Source: Sipunculus nudus (lineage: Eukaryota; Annelida; Sipuncula; Golfingiida; Sipunculidae). From it: DNA of 64,000 nt. The position numbers and the translations under genes were made by a program. Below the pieces are notes generated by a model. The model worked only from the letters and a program-made list of their open reading frames with translations. It did not search any database and had not been told where the DNA came from. Position 1 is the first letter of the stretch. Every line of letters starts with the position of its first letter. The DNA lies in NCBI GenBank assembly GCA_026874595.1, contig CM049308.1:91949624-92013623 (forward strand), read 5' to 3'. This document shows positions 13,701 through 24,329 of this stretch, in pieces.

Positions 13701-16700
13701 GATCAGTCAAACGGTTCCCGAGATATGAGCTTGGAAAGCTGATAAAATCAAGTCCCATAGGAGCTCTCTGGAAACGAACGCGGCAACGGCGGAGGAACCC
13801 GGTTCATAGTATCCACAAAACTTCGTTTTGGTGGGTACAAAAATACAGGTGGCTCCACCAGTCTGCAGAAACTAATAAAAACACTTACAAACATCAATAT
13901 CCATGCAAAGAATCATGGTGTTCTCCCCATTAGTTGTTCAGATACTTCAGCTTTTGTATCAAATTGTCCATTATTCTGAGGGATGCTTCGGAGTCCTATA
14001 GCTTGAAGGATATGGGTAACAGAGACCTAATTTTAAGTTTCCACAGGCACTTTTCATGGGCCTTCTTGCATGACAAGAATGAAGATTCTAGGTCCAGTTT
14101 TAATGATTTGTGCCCTGTTAACAGATGTTCATAACTTTAAAGGTCTCAAAAATAGAGAAAAAATTCGTAAAAAAAAACGAACAAATACAGGTGGTGCCAC
14201 CAGTCTGCAGAAACTGATGAAACACTCCATGATCAATATCCATGAAAACAATTATGGTGATCTCTGCGTTAGTTGTTCAGATACTTCAGCTTTTGTATCA
14301 AATTTTCCATTATTCTGAGCTGTACTTTGGAGTGCCATAGCTCAAAGGATATGGGTAACAGAGACCTAATTTCAAGTGTCCATGGAGACTTATCATGGGT
14401 CTCCCTGTGTGTCAACAATGAAGATTCTAGGTCCAGTCCTTACGATTTGTACCCTGTTGACAGATAACTACATCCTGAAAGGTCTCGAAAATAGAGAAAA
14501 AAAAATTGTGAAAATTTGAAAAAATACAGGTGGCACCACCAGTCTGCAGGTACTGATGAAACACCTCTTGATCAATATGTATGCAAAAAATCATGACCAT
14601 CAGTGTTGTAGTTATTGAGATGTTGCAGTTTGTTTTTATCAAATTTTCCATTATTCTGGGGGGTTATTGGGAGCCCCCCATAGCTCAAAGGATATGGGTA
14701 ACAGAGACCTTATTTCAGGTTTCCATGCAGACTTTTTATGGACCTCTCAGTGTGTCAAGAATGAAGATTCTAGGTCCAGTCTTTATGATTTGTGCCCTGT
14801 TAACAGCTGTTCAAATTTTTAAATTCGTAAAAAATCGAAAAATTCAGGTGGCGCCACCAGTCTGCAGGAACTTATGGAACATCTCATGATCAATATGTAT
14901 GCCAAAAATCATGACCATCAGTGTTGTAGTTATTGAGATATTGAAGTTTTTGTATGAAATTTTTTACTTTTCTGGGGGGTACTTTGGGGCCCCATAGCTC
15001 GAAGGATATGGGTAACAGAGACCTAATTTCTGGTTTCCAAGGAGATTTTTCATGGACCTCTCAGAATCCCAAGTTACAAGGTTCTAGGTTCAGCGGTTAC
15101 GATTTGTGCCTGGTTAACGGACGGACAGACGGACGACGGACAAAGAGTGATCGCTATAGCTCAGATGACTTTCAGTCAGCTGAGCTAAAAACTTGAGAAG
15201 CTATATTTTTCACCAAACATGGGAATATTCAAGGTCAAGGCCACTCTCATAGGAGAGGTCATGATCCAAATTCAAATACACCTCATCGCATAACCTATAT
15301 CTATGTATATGCATAATATGAAAGAAATCTGTCCATTTGCTTTTAAAATAAAATGTTCACAGTACTGTCATGTTGCAATGAAGGGGGTATTAAAAGGTGC
15401 AAAAACAAGAAAAGGACAGAAGTGGCACCACCTGTTTTCTGCAGAAGACAAAGCCATCCAAGATATTTGGTCAATGTGATTTTTTTACCAATCAATGCAT
15501 CCCTTATTGAGATATTTAACATTTTGTGCAATTTTTACCAAATATGGAAAATAGTTCAAGGTCCAGGCCACTCTCATAGGAAAGGTCATGACCCCATTTT
15601 TAAAATACATAATCCCATAACCCATATCTATTTATATGCATGATATGAAAGAAATCTGTCCATTAGTTTTTGACTGCTCACAGTACTGTCAAGTGGCAAT
15701 GAATGAGGTATCAAAAGGTGCCAAAACAAATAAAGGACAGAAGGTGGCACTACCTGTCTTCTGCAAAAGACAAAGCTATCCAAGATCTTCAGTCAGTTTG
15801 ATATTTGGACCAATCAATGCATTGAAATACAATGATACATATTTATGATTTTGTGTGATTTTCACCATATATGGCAATATTCAAGGCCAAGACCACTCTC
15901 AAAGGAAAGGTCATGACCCCAATTTAAATTTACATCATTGCATAACCCATATCCATGTATATGCATAATATGAGAGAACTCTGTCCATTAGTTTTTGACT
16001 TGTAATGCTCACAGTACTGTCAAGTGGCAATGATTGGGGTGTTAAAAAGCACAAAAACAAGAAAAGGATATTAGGTGGCGCCACCAATTTCTGTTACATG
16101 ACAACAGCATCCAAGATCATCAGTCAACTTGAATTTTGGGTCAATCCATGCAAAGTTTCTCGAGATATTTAAGAATTTGTATGATTTTCACCAAAAACAG
16201 ACCTATTCAAGGTCACTCTCCTAGTACAGGTCATGACCCCATTTTAAATAAGCTTTGTCTACCCACCCATATCTATGCACATGTCAAGTTTGGTAAAGAT
16301 CCTTGAAATATTTTTCAGGTTATCTTGCTGAAAAAATTAACAGACCACAGTTTATTTGTGTAAACTTTGTGTTATATATATAGGGTGGAACTCGAAGCAG
16401 AGAACATGCATGTGTGTTTGTGTGTGCATCTTAATATTGCCTCAAGGAATAAACTTTCTGTTATGAATCATTTAGGCATTCACATCCAGTCGGGATTTAT
16501 CAAAGTACCAGGACATACATTTTGCGGACCCGTATGATTATAGAAAACTTAAATTACTGCTGACGCCAATTGTGAAATTACAAAGATAGTGTATCAAGTT
16601 TATGCCAACATCTGATGATAAAGAAACACTACGAAACATATATATAAATACTTATTCCATAGTAAAAGGGTGTAAGATAAGCACCATTTTGTTAAGATTA

Positions 16701-19700
16701 TATATAAATACTGGAAATATTTTTCATTAAAACCTGATCTGAACATTTGACTTTGAAACAGATACTAATATATACATTCCTGTTGAACTGTTTCCAAGCA
16801 AAATGGCATCCACTTCCCCGAAAGGTGTGTTAATTTTCCTTCAAAATCTGACAAAAATATTACTCCCTGTTAAAAATTGAAATCTTGGCCTGTATGGAGT
16901 TTGCAAAAGGAAAATAAAATTAAACATATTCAAATTAAAATCTGTGGCCAAAAAAAACCTTCCATCATAACCATGGGTAAAAAGTGTGTGTATATAAATA
17001 TATATTATGCACATACATACATACAGAACATAAATAATCTAAACTGAAGAGACAGTGGCCGTAAAGGAGGAAAAGCAGAGACAGTAACAGAACTGGTGTT
17101 GGAAACGTCATGTCTCAATGAAGGCCAACATGATGAATAAGCTGACAACTGTTATTGCCAAGGAGATTTTTGCAACATAATAATAATGCTGAAAACAAGC
17201 TGATTAGTCTAAGCTCCATTAATGACAACCCAGCTTACTCTGTATTAAACAAGCTCTCAAAATGATACCTCCTGCCTGACCTTAACTATAAATGCCCTTA
17301 TGATCTGTACACTCGTTGCCCTTGGTGTACTGAGGTCACATGTGCTTATCCTGTGATCAATAAAGATGAAGCCACAGAGGTCACAGTTATGGTGGACCTC
17401 TGAAGAGTGGCTAAATGCCAAGCATGATGGACCCAGTCATAGTGGTTAAGATATGGGGTATATTCATATAAGTACCTGGTACTAATAGCTTCATTATATA
17501 ATTACAAGGTTCACAGATACCTATACATGACCTATCTATTCACCATCATGTTAGTCTCTAGCTCACTGTTTATGTATGTTGATGGATAAAATGATGGATA
17601 AAAGGCTATGGCTAAGTTCTATGGTGGACAAAGACTTTCCTCATACTATAAAGGACATTCAGTTAGCAGACATAAAGATCTACCAAAAGGGCAATTTTAT
17701 AAAGGCTAGGTGGCAAATACAAAATATGCCTGGAATTAAAAATATCCAGCTCTATGTTCTAAACTGTTAAAAACACCAAAATCACTGAAACCCAACATTC
17801 TACGTAGTTTTGTGAAAAGCTGCAAACACACGAGCCTCCTACCAATGAAAACATAACTTCACTGTCTGATTCTATTACACTTTTTATAAAATAATTTCAT
17901 AATGTATTGAATTTATCATCAAATATGGGGGTTTATGTCTCCATAGTCTCAATGGTCTGGTTTAGTAGTTAAAAGTACAGAAATTGGAGGCAGAGAGTCT
18001 GAGATGTTACTGGGACATGACACACCACCTGCTGCATGCTGACAAGTTCTGTCTAGCCTTGAGACTGCAGCAGCAGGTGTCACTCCTGCATAATCAACAT
18101 GTGTGCATATACAGACACTGTATCAGCCATCCTTACCTTGCAGTTTCTTACCTTGCTGTTCCAGCAGCGTGTTTTGTCGCCTCAGGTCCTCAATGTCTTG
18201 CTGATGTGCGTTGTTCTTCTTGGTCATGAATGTGATGTAATCTGTGGCCTGCTTCAGGATCTGTGCTCTTGATGTCTGCAACATTACAAACTGATAATTA
18301 CAGCACACCACACCACACTACATTACAAACTGATAATTACAGCACACCACGCCACATTAAAAACTGATAATTACAGCACACCACATTACAAACTGATAAT
18401 TACAGGAAATTACTTATTATATTTGCCACTAAAATATAAAATCAAACAAAATTCAATTCCTGTTTCAGCACACACTTAAGGAGAGGGATATATATCTGAC
18501 ACTTCCTAATTAGTACATCTCAAGACCACTGAAGAAGATGATGCTGCCCATCCATTTCATTTTGCATAACTGTATACCAGGCTTCATTTAAAATGCACAG
18601 TGACTTAATGAATCCTGCTGCCTCACATGATTTTGCCTTCAAAGGGAAACACCCATCATTGTAGGATGCCCTGATTAACTGCCTGACTTGTAATGTTCTT
18701 GTGGTATGCATCCTGAGAGTAATTAAGTAATTTGCTATTTGATGGCTGTGCCTAATATTACTACAGTTGAACATGTAAGAAAGACCACCTCTCTTATAAG
18801 ACCACCTGTCAATTTGGGTGAGCCAAATGCATGCACATTGTTTATAACTGACCAGTCTTATAAGACCACCTGTGAATTAAGACCAGTTTTGCCTGGTTCC
18901 ATGGATGGCCTCATATCACAGGTTTCACTGTATATAAATGAGTCATTGGCTGAGAATGGTTGTTTTAAAATATATACACAGGACCATTTATACCAAAGGC
19001 TACATGGTGGATCATGTGCCCCCCCCCCACCGGCTGCGTGTTCATTGCGTTACATGCAGGATTAATTTCTGCTGCATAATCACTGTAAAATTCCTATTTA
19101 AAATCAATGAATATATTTTAAAAGTTAACATGATATAAGTTTTGGCTTATTACTCCTGTGATGTAATTCATCTTTGGTAAGAAGAAAACGAACTGACATG
19201 AAGAGGTCTGTCTTTGGACAGTTCTAACAAGCTTCTTAGTATTCATATATATCCATGCCTGCAGAACCCCAAAAAGCTTACAGACTATTTCAAAATTTGA
19301 TGAACTGTTGGTTTGAAAAAAAAAATGCCCCTTTTGGTTGAACCCTGGCATATGCTTTTATTTGGGGTATCCATGCCTCATTTATTTGTATAAATATACA
19401 ACCTGTATCTCTGAAACCACCAGATTCCAACCTATACATTCATTATTATGTCCCTAGAAATACATAACCTAGTAATACAGAGACTGCCCAGGTTTTACTC
19501 TCCCTTGTGGTGGATTATTGTATGTACTTGTGAATGCTGATCTAAGCCTAGCTGTACCCCTGTTTACTGCCATACAGTCCCCTGATCAATAAGACATCCA
19601 TCAATAGACTGGACTCGACACACCTGCTGTTTAATGATTAGTACTGATTACTCAGTCATACAGTTCAATAATTAATTTATTTAATTAGTGAACGAATTAA

Positions 19701-22700
19701 GGTATTTGCTTAATCATAACAATCTAATATATACAAATATCAGCAGGGATTATATCATTAATTAATACAATGATTGCAAAGCAATAAATTAGCGAAGGAC
19801 GTACTTTTTATGGCATTACATATTTTACATTTGGTGTTTTAATCTGCAACTAAATCCCCAAATGAAAGAAAAACATATTTCATATAGTGGAAAGAGAAAA
19901 TAATATTTATTTTCTATAAAACTATGATCATTTTTATGCGAAACACCTGTTTCACCAATATATGAACCTTATACAATCCAGGGTTGGCATAATCTTCCCA
20001 GAGGGAAGGGTGGAAACATTTTCATCCCGGATTTTTATTAATAACACTCAAAACAAAATACAGCCCCAAGCAGTTCATCTATTTCATATTTTACAATATT
20101 TGACAAAAGATTGAAGGAATTACATCCTTTTTTTTCAATAAATTTCACATATAAAGGTTTATTTTCAGGACACTGATATGAACAAATTCACAATTGACAG
20201 GTCAGTAACACTGACACATCATTTCACCCTGTAAGTATTTGGTTACATTCAGTTAACTGTTAAACAGAGGGCATAAACTAAAGCATTCAGCTTAGGTCAA
20301 CTCTGCTCAAGCTTTTGTTAAGTAACTTACTCTTCTCTTGACACAAAAGTAAATATAAAAAAGATCCTACTATAAAACTGTACTTTCACCACATAAAACT
20401 CACATAAACTTACACTTTTACTCCATATGATGTGCACACACAAGCACATATACTTGTCACAAAAAAAACAAGTTTTAACCTATCTACCAAACAACTTTCA
20501 CCCCAGGGAAGGCATTTTTCATAAAAATCAACCATAATTAAATGACTTTGCTTACAAATATACAATAGGCAAAATTGTAGCAACAGAAACAAAAAGAAAT
20601 TAAGTAAGCATTACTTTATTACTACAATAATCATAATTTAATTTCCAGATGTCACATTTATATCTGCTTTTCTTTATATACTTCCGTTTATTATTATAAG
20701 CTACGCCTTTATGGCTGCTAGGATATCATTTTGTCATCCAGTTATGTGGACCATGTTGACAATGAAACTGACCTTTTCCCCTTGAAGAGTGGGAACCGAA
20801 TCCCGCAGACTGTGAAAACTCTCTTTTATATGGTCTCTCCGCTTCCTCTCAAGGGCATTGTGGTGGGCACGCTTCTCAGCCTGCATAAAGATAAAGATAA
20901 AAACATCTAATGTCACCCACAATTAATACATATATCATAATGAAAATTAATATTGTTATATTTATAATATGAAATTAGTCAAAATATACTAAACCATTCT
21001 GTGTTCTTTATCAAGACACACACAATGGCTTTAGCCTTTAGCTCAAACAAATCATCTCCTTATTTATCCAAAATATATTTGGTAATGATCATAATTTATA
21101 ATACATTTGAATATATTACTGAGAGTTAGAGGGAATTACAAAATTTACCTTGAAGGAATTTTCTCTGTCAAACATTACATGTGTGAAGAGTAAATGACCT
21201 AAATGGCAAACATATTCTCTTGCTATTTCATCAGTAAAAATGTAAAAGAGTGAGAAAGCAGGAGTTACTTGATGCTAAAATATGCAAACAAACCAGTCAG
21301 TTTATATAAAATCCACCTTATATATTGTTATATTTATAATATGAAATTATTCAAAATATACTTAACCATTTTGTGTTCTTTATCAAGACACACACAATGG
21401 CTTTAGCCTTTAGCTCAAACAAATCATCTCCTTATTTATCCAAAATATATTTGGTAATGATCATAATTTATAATACATTTGAATATATTACTGAGAGTCA
21501 GAGGGAATTACAAAATTTACCTTGAAGGAATTTTCTCTGTCAAACATTACATGTGTGAAAAGTAAATGACCTGAATGGCAAACATATTCTCTTGCTATTT
21601 CATCAGTAAAAATGTAAAAGAGTGAGAAAGCAGGAGTTACTTGATGCTAAAATATGCAAACAAACCAGTCAGTTTATATAAAACCCACCTTTCACTGTTA
21701 ATCAGACACTAACACCAGTGTTTATGTATAAAGGAATCCACCACCAAAGAGTTAACCCAAAAATTGAAAAATATTTAATTTCTTTGGAAATCAAGTATAC
21801 CTGAGACTTCAATCATACTTTAATGCTGATAAAAAAATAATCATAACAATGACACAATGTTTGAAGGGGGCGGGATAGGGGAGGAGAGATAGTAGGTAGC
21901 AACAGTTACAGGATTTGTGAAAGTCATAATAGCTTCTTATCATGAATAAAGATTTAAGCTTTTGATTATATGACTGATCTGCATGATAATGTCAAATGGT
22001 TTTCATCAGTGGATATTGCTGTAAATTAATACCAAATATTTATGGCTTCAGCACAAATGTTAAAATGCATTTTTACTGAACTGTGTTTGGTTCCTTCAAC
22101 CAAAACATTAAATATCACCACGACTGTGATATTTTTGTGAATAGTGACATCATTTTATCAAATATGCACATAAAACATCATATTGAATTAATCTTGAAAT
22201 ATGTCACAGAAATGAGGATAACCTGATATCAAACAAAAAAGATGACATCATATAGCTCATTCATTTAATCAATTCAAAGTGCATTTGTAATATATTATGT
22301 TTCTTTGTCTGACAGAAGGATATGTGTGCTTACTGACAAAATGTCAGTCAGAGAAGAAAAAGTTACAAATTACAGGATTTCAGTTTAAAGCCTGTATTAC
22401 TGTAATACCAGCCGGTTCGCCAGAATCACTGTTGTTTAGGTTACAACTGGGTACAAGTGGTACCCAAAGAGTACAGACCACAACCTGATTTGTACCATGT
22501 GTCGACCATTTACATCATAACGACCTGTTTCTGCGGAATTAGGTCGCCTAAACCAACAAGGAACTGTTAGTTTCTATATAACCATACTGGTTTATTTGCG
22601 AGTTGGGGGTGCCCTAGGTCACAGCAACCCGATGCAGGGTTCGAAACCAACCCCGGCCGTGACAAGTGACATGCCTAATTACTAAATTAGTGCACGCATG

Positions 22701-23080
22701 CGTCCAGCGATACACGAATCCAGGCACGTGAAATTCAGCCCAGCTGATGTCATACGATTAATATCCCAGGAAATTTTGGTCTATTATCGGTTTTATCGTA
22801 CCCACTCGCCATGAAATAATTGATACGGGCCGTTTTAGTGTATCATACCCGCCATACCACACCCATAAGAGCGAGGGAGGCGTAACACTAACTTACTTGT
22901 GTCAAAAATTGACCCCCGGCAGCTCCGATTCCCTGCGAGGATATGGACTGGTCGTCTTCATCCTGCAAACAGCGGAATACTGTAAAACAGAGCTCGGTTC
23001 CGGGGGTACGGTTATAATCAGAGGGTTTTTGAATAACTTACGTCACTTTCGATGTCAACATCTCGCTCCTCGTCGCTCAT
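10625..23080 (-). CDS. MAX: MAX, bHLH-leucine-zipper partner of MYC/MXD (five coding exons)
   Basis: Seen: the spliced frame joins 23042-23080, 22897-22962, 20773-20880, 18152-18275 and 10625-10791 on the minus strand. This gives 504 nt and 167 residues, and every intron has GT-AG ends. Residues 1-35 are acidic/Ser-rich, 36-71 carry the basic region and helix 1, 72-112 helix 2 and the start of the zipper, and 113-167 the rest of the zipper, an acidic Ser/Asp run and a basic end (RKKLKT). The residues that read CACGTG in MAX are present: H42, E46, R50. The zipper Gln-Asn pair is Q105-N106. Human MAX is 160 residues and collinear, including the VRALEKA start of the last exon. Family role: MAX is a nuclear protein that dimerises with itself and with MYC, MXD and MNT proteins and binds E-boxes. 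The start is the ATG at 23080, whose MSDEE opening resembles the vertebrate MSDND start. No frameshift or missing key residue is seen. Confidence 0.96.
10932..12432 (-). mobile_element. AGCTCAG-family repeat, copy in MAX intron 4
   Basis: Reverse orientation: the 3' terminus (AACAAGGGACC, CGCTCAGCTG) lies at 10932 and the 5' hairpin at about 12404-12430. The body contains two diverged ~700-bp subunits, each with CATAATGCATTTTGTAAAA-type and TTGCCCA..GACCATGGCACG-type blocks. No coding capacity. Confidence 0.85.
12615..15191 (-). mobile_element. AGCTCAG-family ends around a different body (2.6 kb), MAX intron 4
   Basis: Reverse orientation. The 3' end is at 12615 (AACAAGTGACCCATGGGTC, CGCTCAGCTGAC) and the 5' hairpin with its GTCCGTCCGT-type tract is at about 15118-15189. 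The body is unlike the neighbouring copy: it is an array of units carrying GGTGGCGCCACC (13203, 13352, 13481, 13630, 13848, 14191, 14529, 14847). The last four are ~320-343 bp apart and share CAGTCTGCAG and ATGGGTAACAGAGACCT blocks; the first four form a 278-bp dimer repeat. Confidence 0.8.
15205..16330. repeat. Tandem array of ~330-bp units with GGTGGCNCCACC, MAX intron 4
   Basis: Three diverged units share TCAAGGTC..GCCACTCTCATAGGA, ATATCTATG-ATATGCATAATATGA and CACAGTACTGTCA blocks, and each carries GGTGGCACCACC-like words (15422, 15743, 16074). It directly follows the preceding element and probably belongs to a related one whose hairpin end is not visible. Confidence 0.75.
16331..18151. 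other. MAX intron 4, repeat-poor part
   Basis: No coding frame or identifiable element; ordinary AT-rich intron between the 330-bp array and exon 4. Confidence 0.6.
18152..18275 (-). CDS. MAX: MAX coding exon 4 (helix 2 and first half of leucine zipper)
   Basis: Acceptor GTTGCAG ends at 18276. The 124 nt encode [17 protein letters not shown] and the zipper start up to LLEQQ, plus the first base of a split codon. The donor AAG|GTAAGA at 18151 lets exon 5 restore VRALEKA exactly as in vertebrate MAX, so this end is preferred. A second equally good donor, AAG|GTAAGG, lies 15 nt downstream (exon end 18137) and would insert GKKLQ. Compared with human MAX, the changes after QIL (KQATDYITF) are moderate. 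Confidence 0.94.
18281..18408. repeat. Short minisatellite abutting the MAX exon 4 acceptor
   Basis: Four imperfect copies of a ~28-39 bp unit containing ACATTACAAACTGATAATTA and CAGCACACCAC. The copy nearest the exon merges with the exon 4 3' splice site, so the sequence just upstream of the acceptor exists in several copies, one of them with an additional AG (18319 region on the minus strand). Confidence 0.85.
18764..18930. mobile_element. Pogo-like MITE, 167 bp, in MAX intron 3
   Basis: Flanked by TA. Left end CAGTTGAAC and right end (reverse complement) CAGTGAAACC. Interior has CTTATAAGACCACCTGT-type words as in the copy near position 319, so it is the same or a sister family. Confidence 0.65.
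18931..20772. other. MAX intron 3, remainder
   Basis: AT-rich intron with no recognised element apart from the MITE just upstream in coordinates. Confidence 0.6.
20773..20880 (-). CDS. MAX: MAX coding exon 3 (basic region, helix 1, loop)
   Basis: Acceptor TTTATGCAG ends at 20881 and donor GTCAGT begins at 20772. The 36 codons begin [19 protein letters not shown] and continue through the loop sequence [12 protein letters not shown]. Against human MAX there are only a few conservative changes (D/E, S/T). This exon carries the DNA-contacting His, Glu and Arg residues of the CACGTG class. Confidence 0.96.
20951..21690. repeat. Tandem duplication, 2 x ~372 bp, in MAX intron 2
   Basis: The block 20951-21322 is repeated at 21323-21690 with only a handful of substitutions (for example GAGTTAG versus GAGTCAG, AAGAGTAAA versus AAAAGTAAA). 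There is no gap between copies. The near identity points to a recent event. No coding content is seen. The blocks start 70 bp upstream (transcriptionally) of the exon 3 acceptor. Confidence 0.95.
21691..22499. other. MAX intron 2, remainder
   Basis: AT-rich intron, no recognised repeat. The frame 22297-22488 has no splice or family support. Confidence 0.6.
22592..22660 (+). other. tRNA-like B-box fragment in MAX intron 2
   Basis: GGGTTCGAAACC (22637 region) is a good B-box match, but no convincing A box or cloverleaf precedes it. Possibly a SINE remnant. Confidence 0.25.
22725..22730. promoter_or_regulatory. E-box CACGTG in MAX intron 2
   Basis: A third CACGTG, 167 bp inside intron 2 from exon 2 and still in the CpG-richer zone. 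Flanks are GG and AA. Confidence 0.4.
22897..22962 (-). CDS. MAX: MAX coding exon 2 (22-residue, likely cassette exon)
   Basis: Acceptor GTTTGCAG at 22970-22963, then 66 nt coding [10 protein letters not shown] followed by a Gly/Ala-rich stretch ending FLTQ, then donor GTAAGT at 22896-22891. Both borders are phase 0, so skipping the exon keeps the frame and joins ESD directly to AEKRAHHN. In vertebrates the same position holds a 9-residue alternative segment that separates long from short MAX. The sequence is not similar to that segment, so equivalence is inferred from position and phase. Confidence 0.88.
23042..23080 (-). CDS. MAX: MAX coding exon 1 (start codon, acidic N-terminus)
   Basis: Thirteen codons, [13 protein letters not shown], followed by a consensus donor GTAAGT at 23041-23036. 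The exon ends on a codon boundary. The Ser-Asp/Glu pattern matches the casein kinase 2 type sites at the N-terminus of vertebrate MAX, whose short form also reads ESD just before the basic region. Intron 1 is only 79 bp. Confidence 0.92.
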
Positions 23081-23163
23081 ATTTTGGGAGAAAATTGTTG
23101 TGAATATTTAATTCGCCGCGGGTTCCTTTCCTCGGCAACTAAACAACGCCACGCGGTCACCCC

Positions 23164-23169
23164 CACGTG
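23164..23169. promoter_or_regulatory. E-box CACGTG upstream of the MAX start codon
   Basis: A CACGTG inside the palindrome CCACGTGG, 84 bp upstream of the MAX ATG. This hexamer is the binding site of MAX homodimers, MYC-MAX, USF and related factors. The site suggests self- or network regulation; binding is not shown by sequence alone. Confidence 0.55.
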
Positions 23170-23396
23170 GTTTTGGGACGAACCACTCCTTGATATTAAT
23201 ACATTGTAAACTAACATGCGTTTCACTTTGTTATCCATGTCTTAACAAAACCCTCTATACCATAACTCAGTGGTCTTCAGTTTACACTGAAATAATGTAT
23301 AAGAAAGTTTGAAATGGAATAGTTTTTAATATATTACTTATTAGATTCTGGGACTATGTTTTGTTGACTCAATATTCAGGAACTGAAATGGATCAT

Positions 23397-23402
23397 CACG
23401 TG
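23397..23402. promoter_or_regulatory. E-box CACGTG in the form TCACGTGA
   Basis: A CACGTG with T/A flanks about 320 bp upstream of the MAX ATG. The extended form GGTCACGTGAT resembles sites used by MITF/TFE and USF type factors as well as MAX dimers. Confidence 0.45.
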
Positions 23403-23404
23403 AC

Positions 23405-24329
23405 CTTGCATTTCTGACCTCTGACCTAGTTACGGCCATGATAATGTCATGCCGAGCACCAACATTGTAGGTGCGGGGGAGTAGCCGGCTTATCCTTGGC
23501 AGGTCTTGTTTACTGTACATGTGGCACCGTCCATTCTGAGACATTGGATTAACAGGTGAGCTCACTGTGACTCCCATTTTTGCACACCATATCATACATC
23601 TGTATCATATTATATGTGAACACCACTTCACGTTTTCTTGAGACTGTCTTATCATGATTTCAGAACTTCATTCAGATTACTGCAGTGAAGTAAAAGTTGG
23701 TTGTAGAGGTGGCGATAATGGGGTAACTAGCTCAATTGTAAGCTGTCACTTGGTCTTATTCTTCATTTCTCCTTGAATGCTGGGTTCAGTTTAATATGAT
23801 GGACAAATTTAAAACCGGTGTAAGATATAGGAAGTTTGTTATTTATCCTGACAATACCTCCCATGCATCGGTGATTGTTGCCATGACAATTGTTGTTTGT
23901 GTTTGTCATGGTCAATGAGCAATGCCAATTGTCATACATGAAGAATACACTTGAATACCTGAGTGGGGTTTGCATAGATTCCTCTCCAGCCTGGGCAGTA
24001 CAGAGAGATCGAGAGTCCCTGCAACAAAATTAGTCAATAATACATCAATAGCTACAGGTGCCCCTGGAGTAATAGGATTATGGATCCATAATTCCATTAA
24101 TTTAGTTCTTAAAAATGGACAATTCCCTTTATATTCTGAATCAATTTAATTATTAGGAGTAATTGTATTCAGATGATAAGTGACCAGTTACAAAATAGAA
24201 GCCTGAATCATACTTATTAAATGGTCATGCTTGTGTCCAGAATTTGACCTTGGTTAGATAAGTTTTAAAATTCACAGATCAAACTGTATATTTTTTAAAC
24301 CTGAGGTAAATTTGCAAAGTTTCTGAAAC
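23405..24329. other. Upstream of MAX, no gene seen
   Basis: Sequence becomes AT-rich again. A GTGAGC donor-like word after ATTAACAG (23555) could belong to a divergent transcript, but nothing supports it. Confidence 0.4.

Larger units (their letters stand above)
22500..23250 (-). promoter_or_regulatory. MAX: CpG-richer MAX 5' region and presumed promoter
   Basis: GC and CpG content visibly rise here compared with the AT-rich surroundings (for example CGCCGCGGG near 23115 and ACGCGGTCAC near 23151). The stretch covers exons 1-2, the likely 5'UTR and the start of intron 2. No clear TATA box is seen, which fits a CpG-type promoter. The exact transcription start cannot be placed from sequence alone. 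Confidence 0.6.

Noticed and set aside
14581..14889. Frames in 13.9-15.2 kb as coding exons
   Set aside because: The same peptide words ([16 protein letters not shown]) recur because the DNA is a 335-bp tandem repeat inside MAX intron 4.
22592..22660. Functional tRNA gene
   Set aside because: Only a B-box match; no A box, anticodon stem or acceptor stem can be built.
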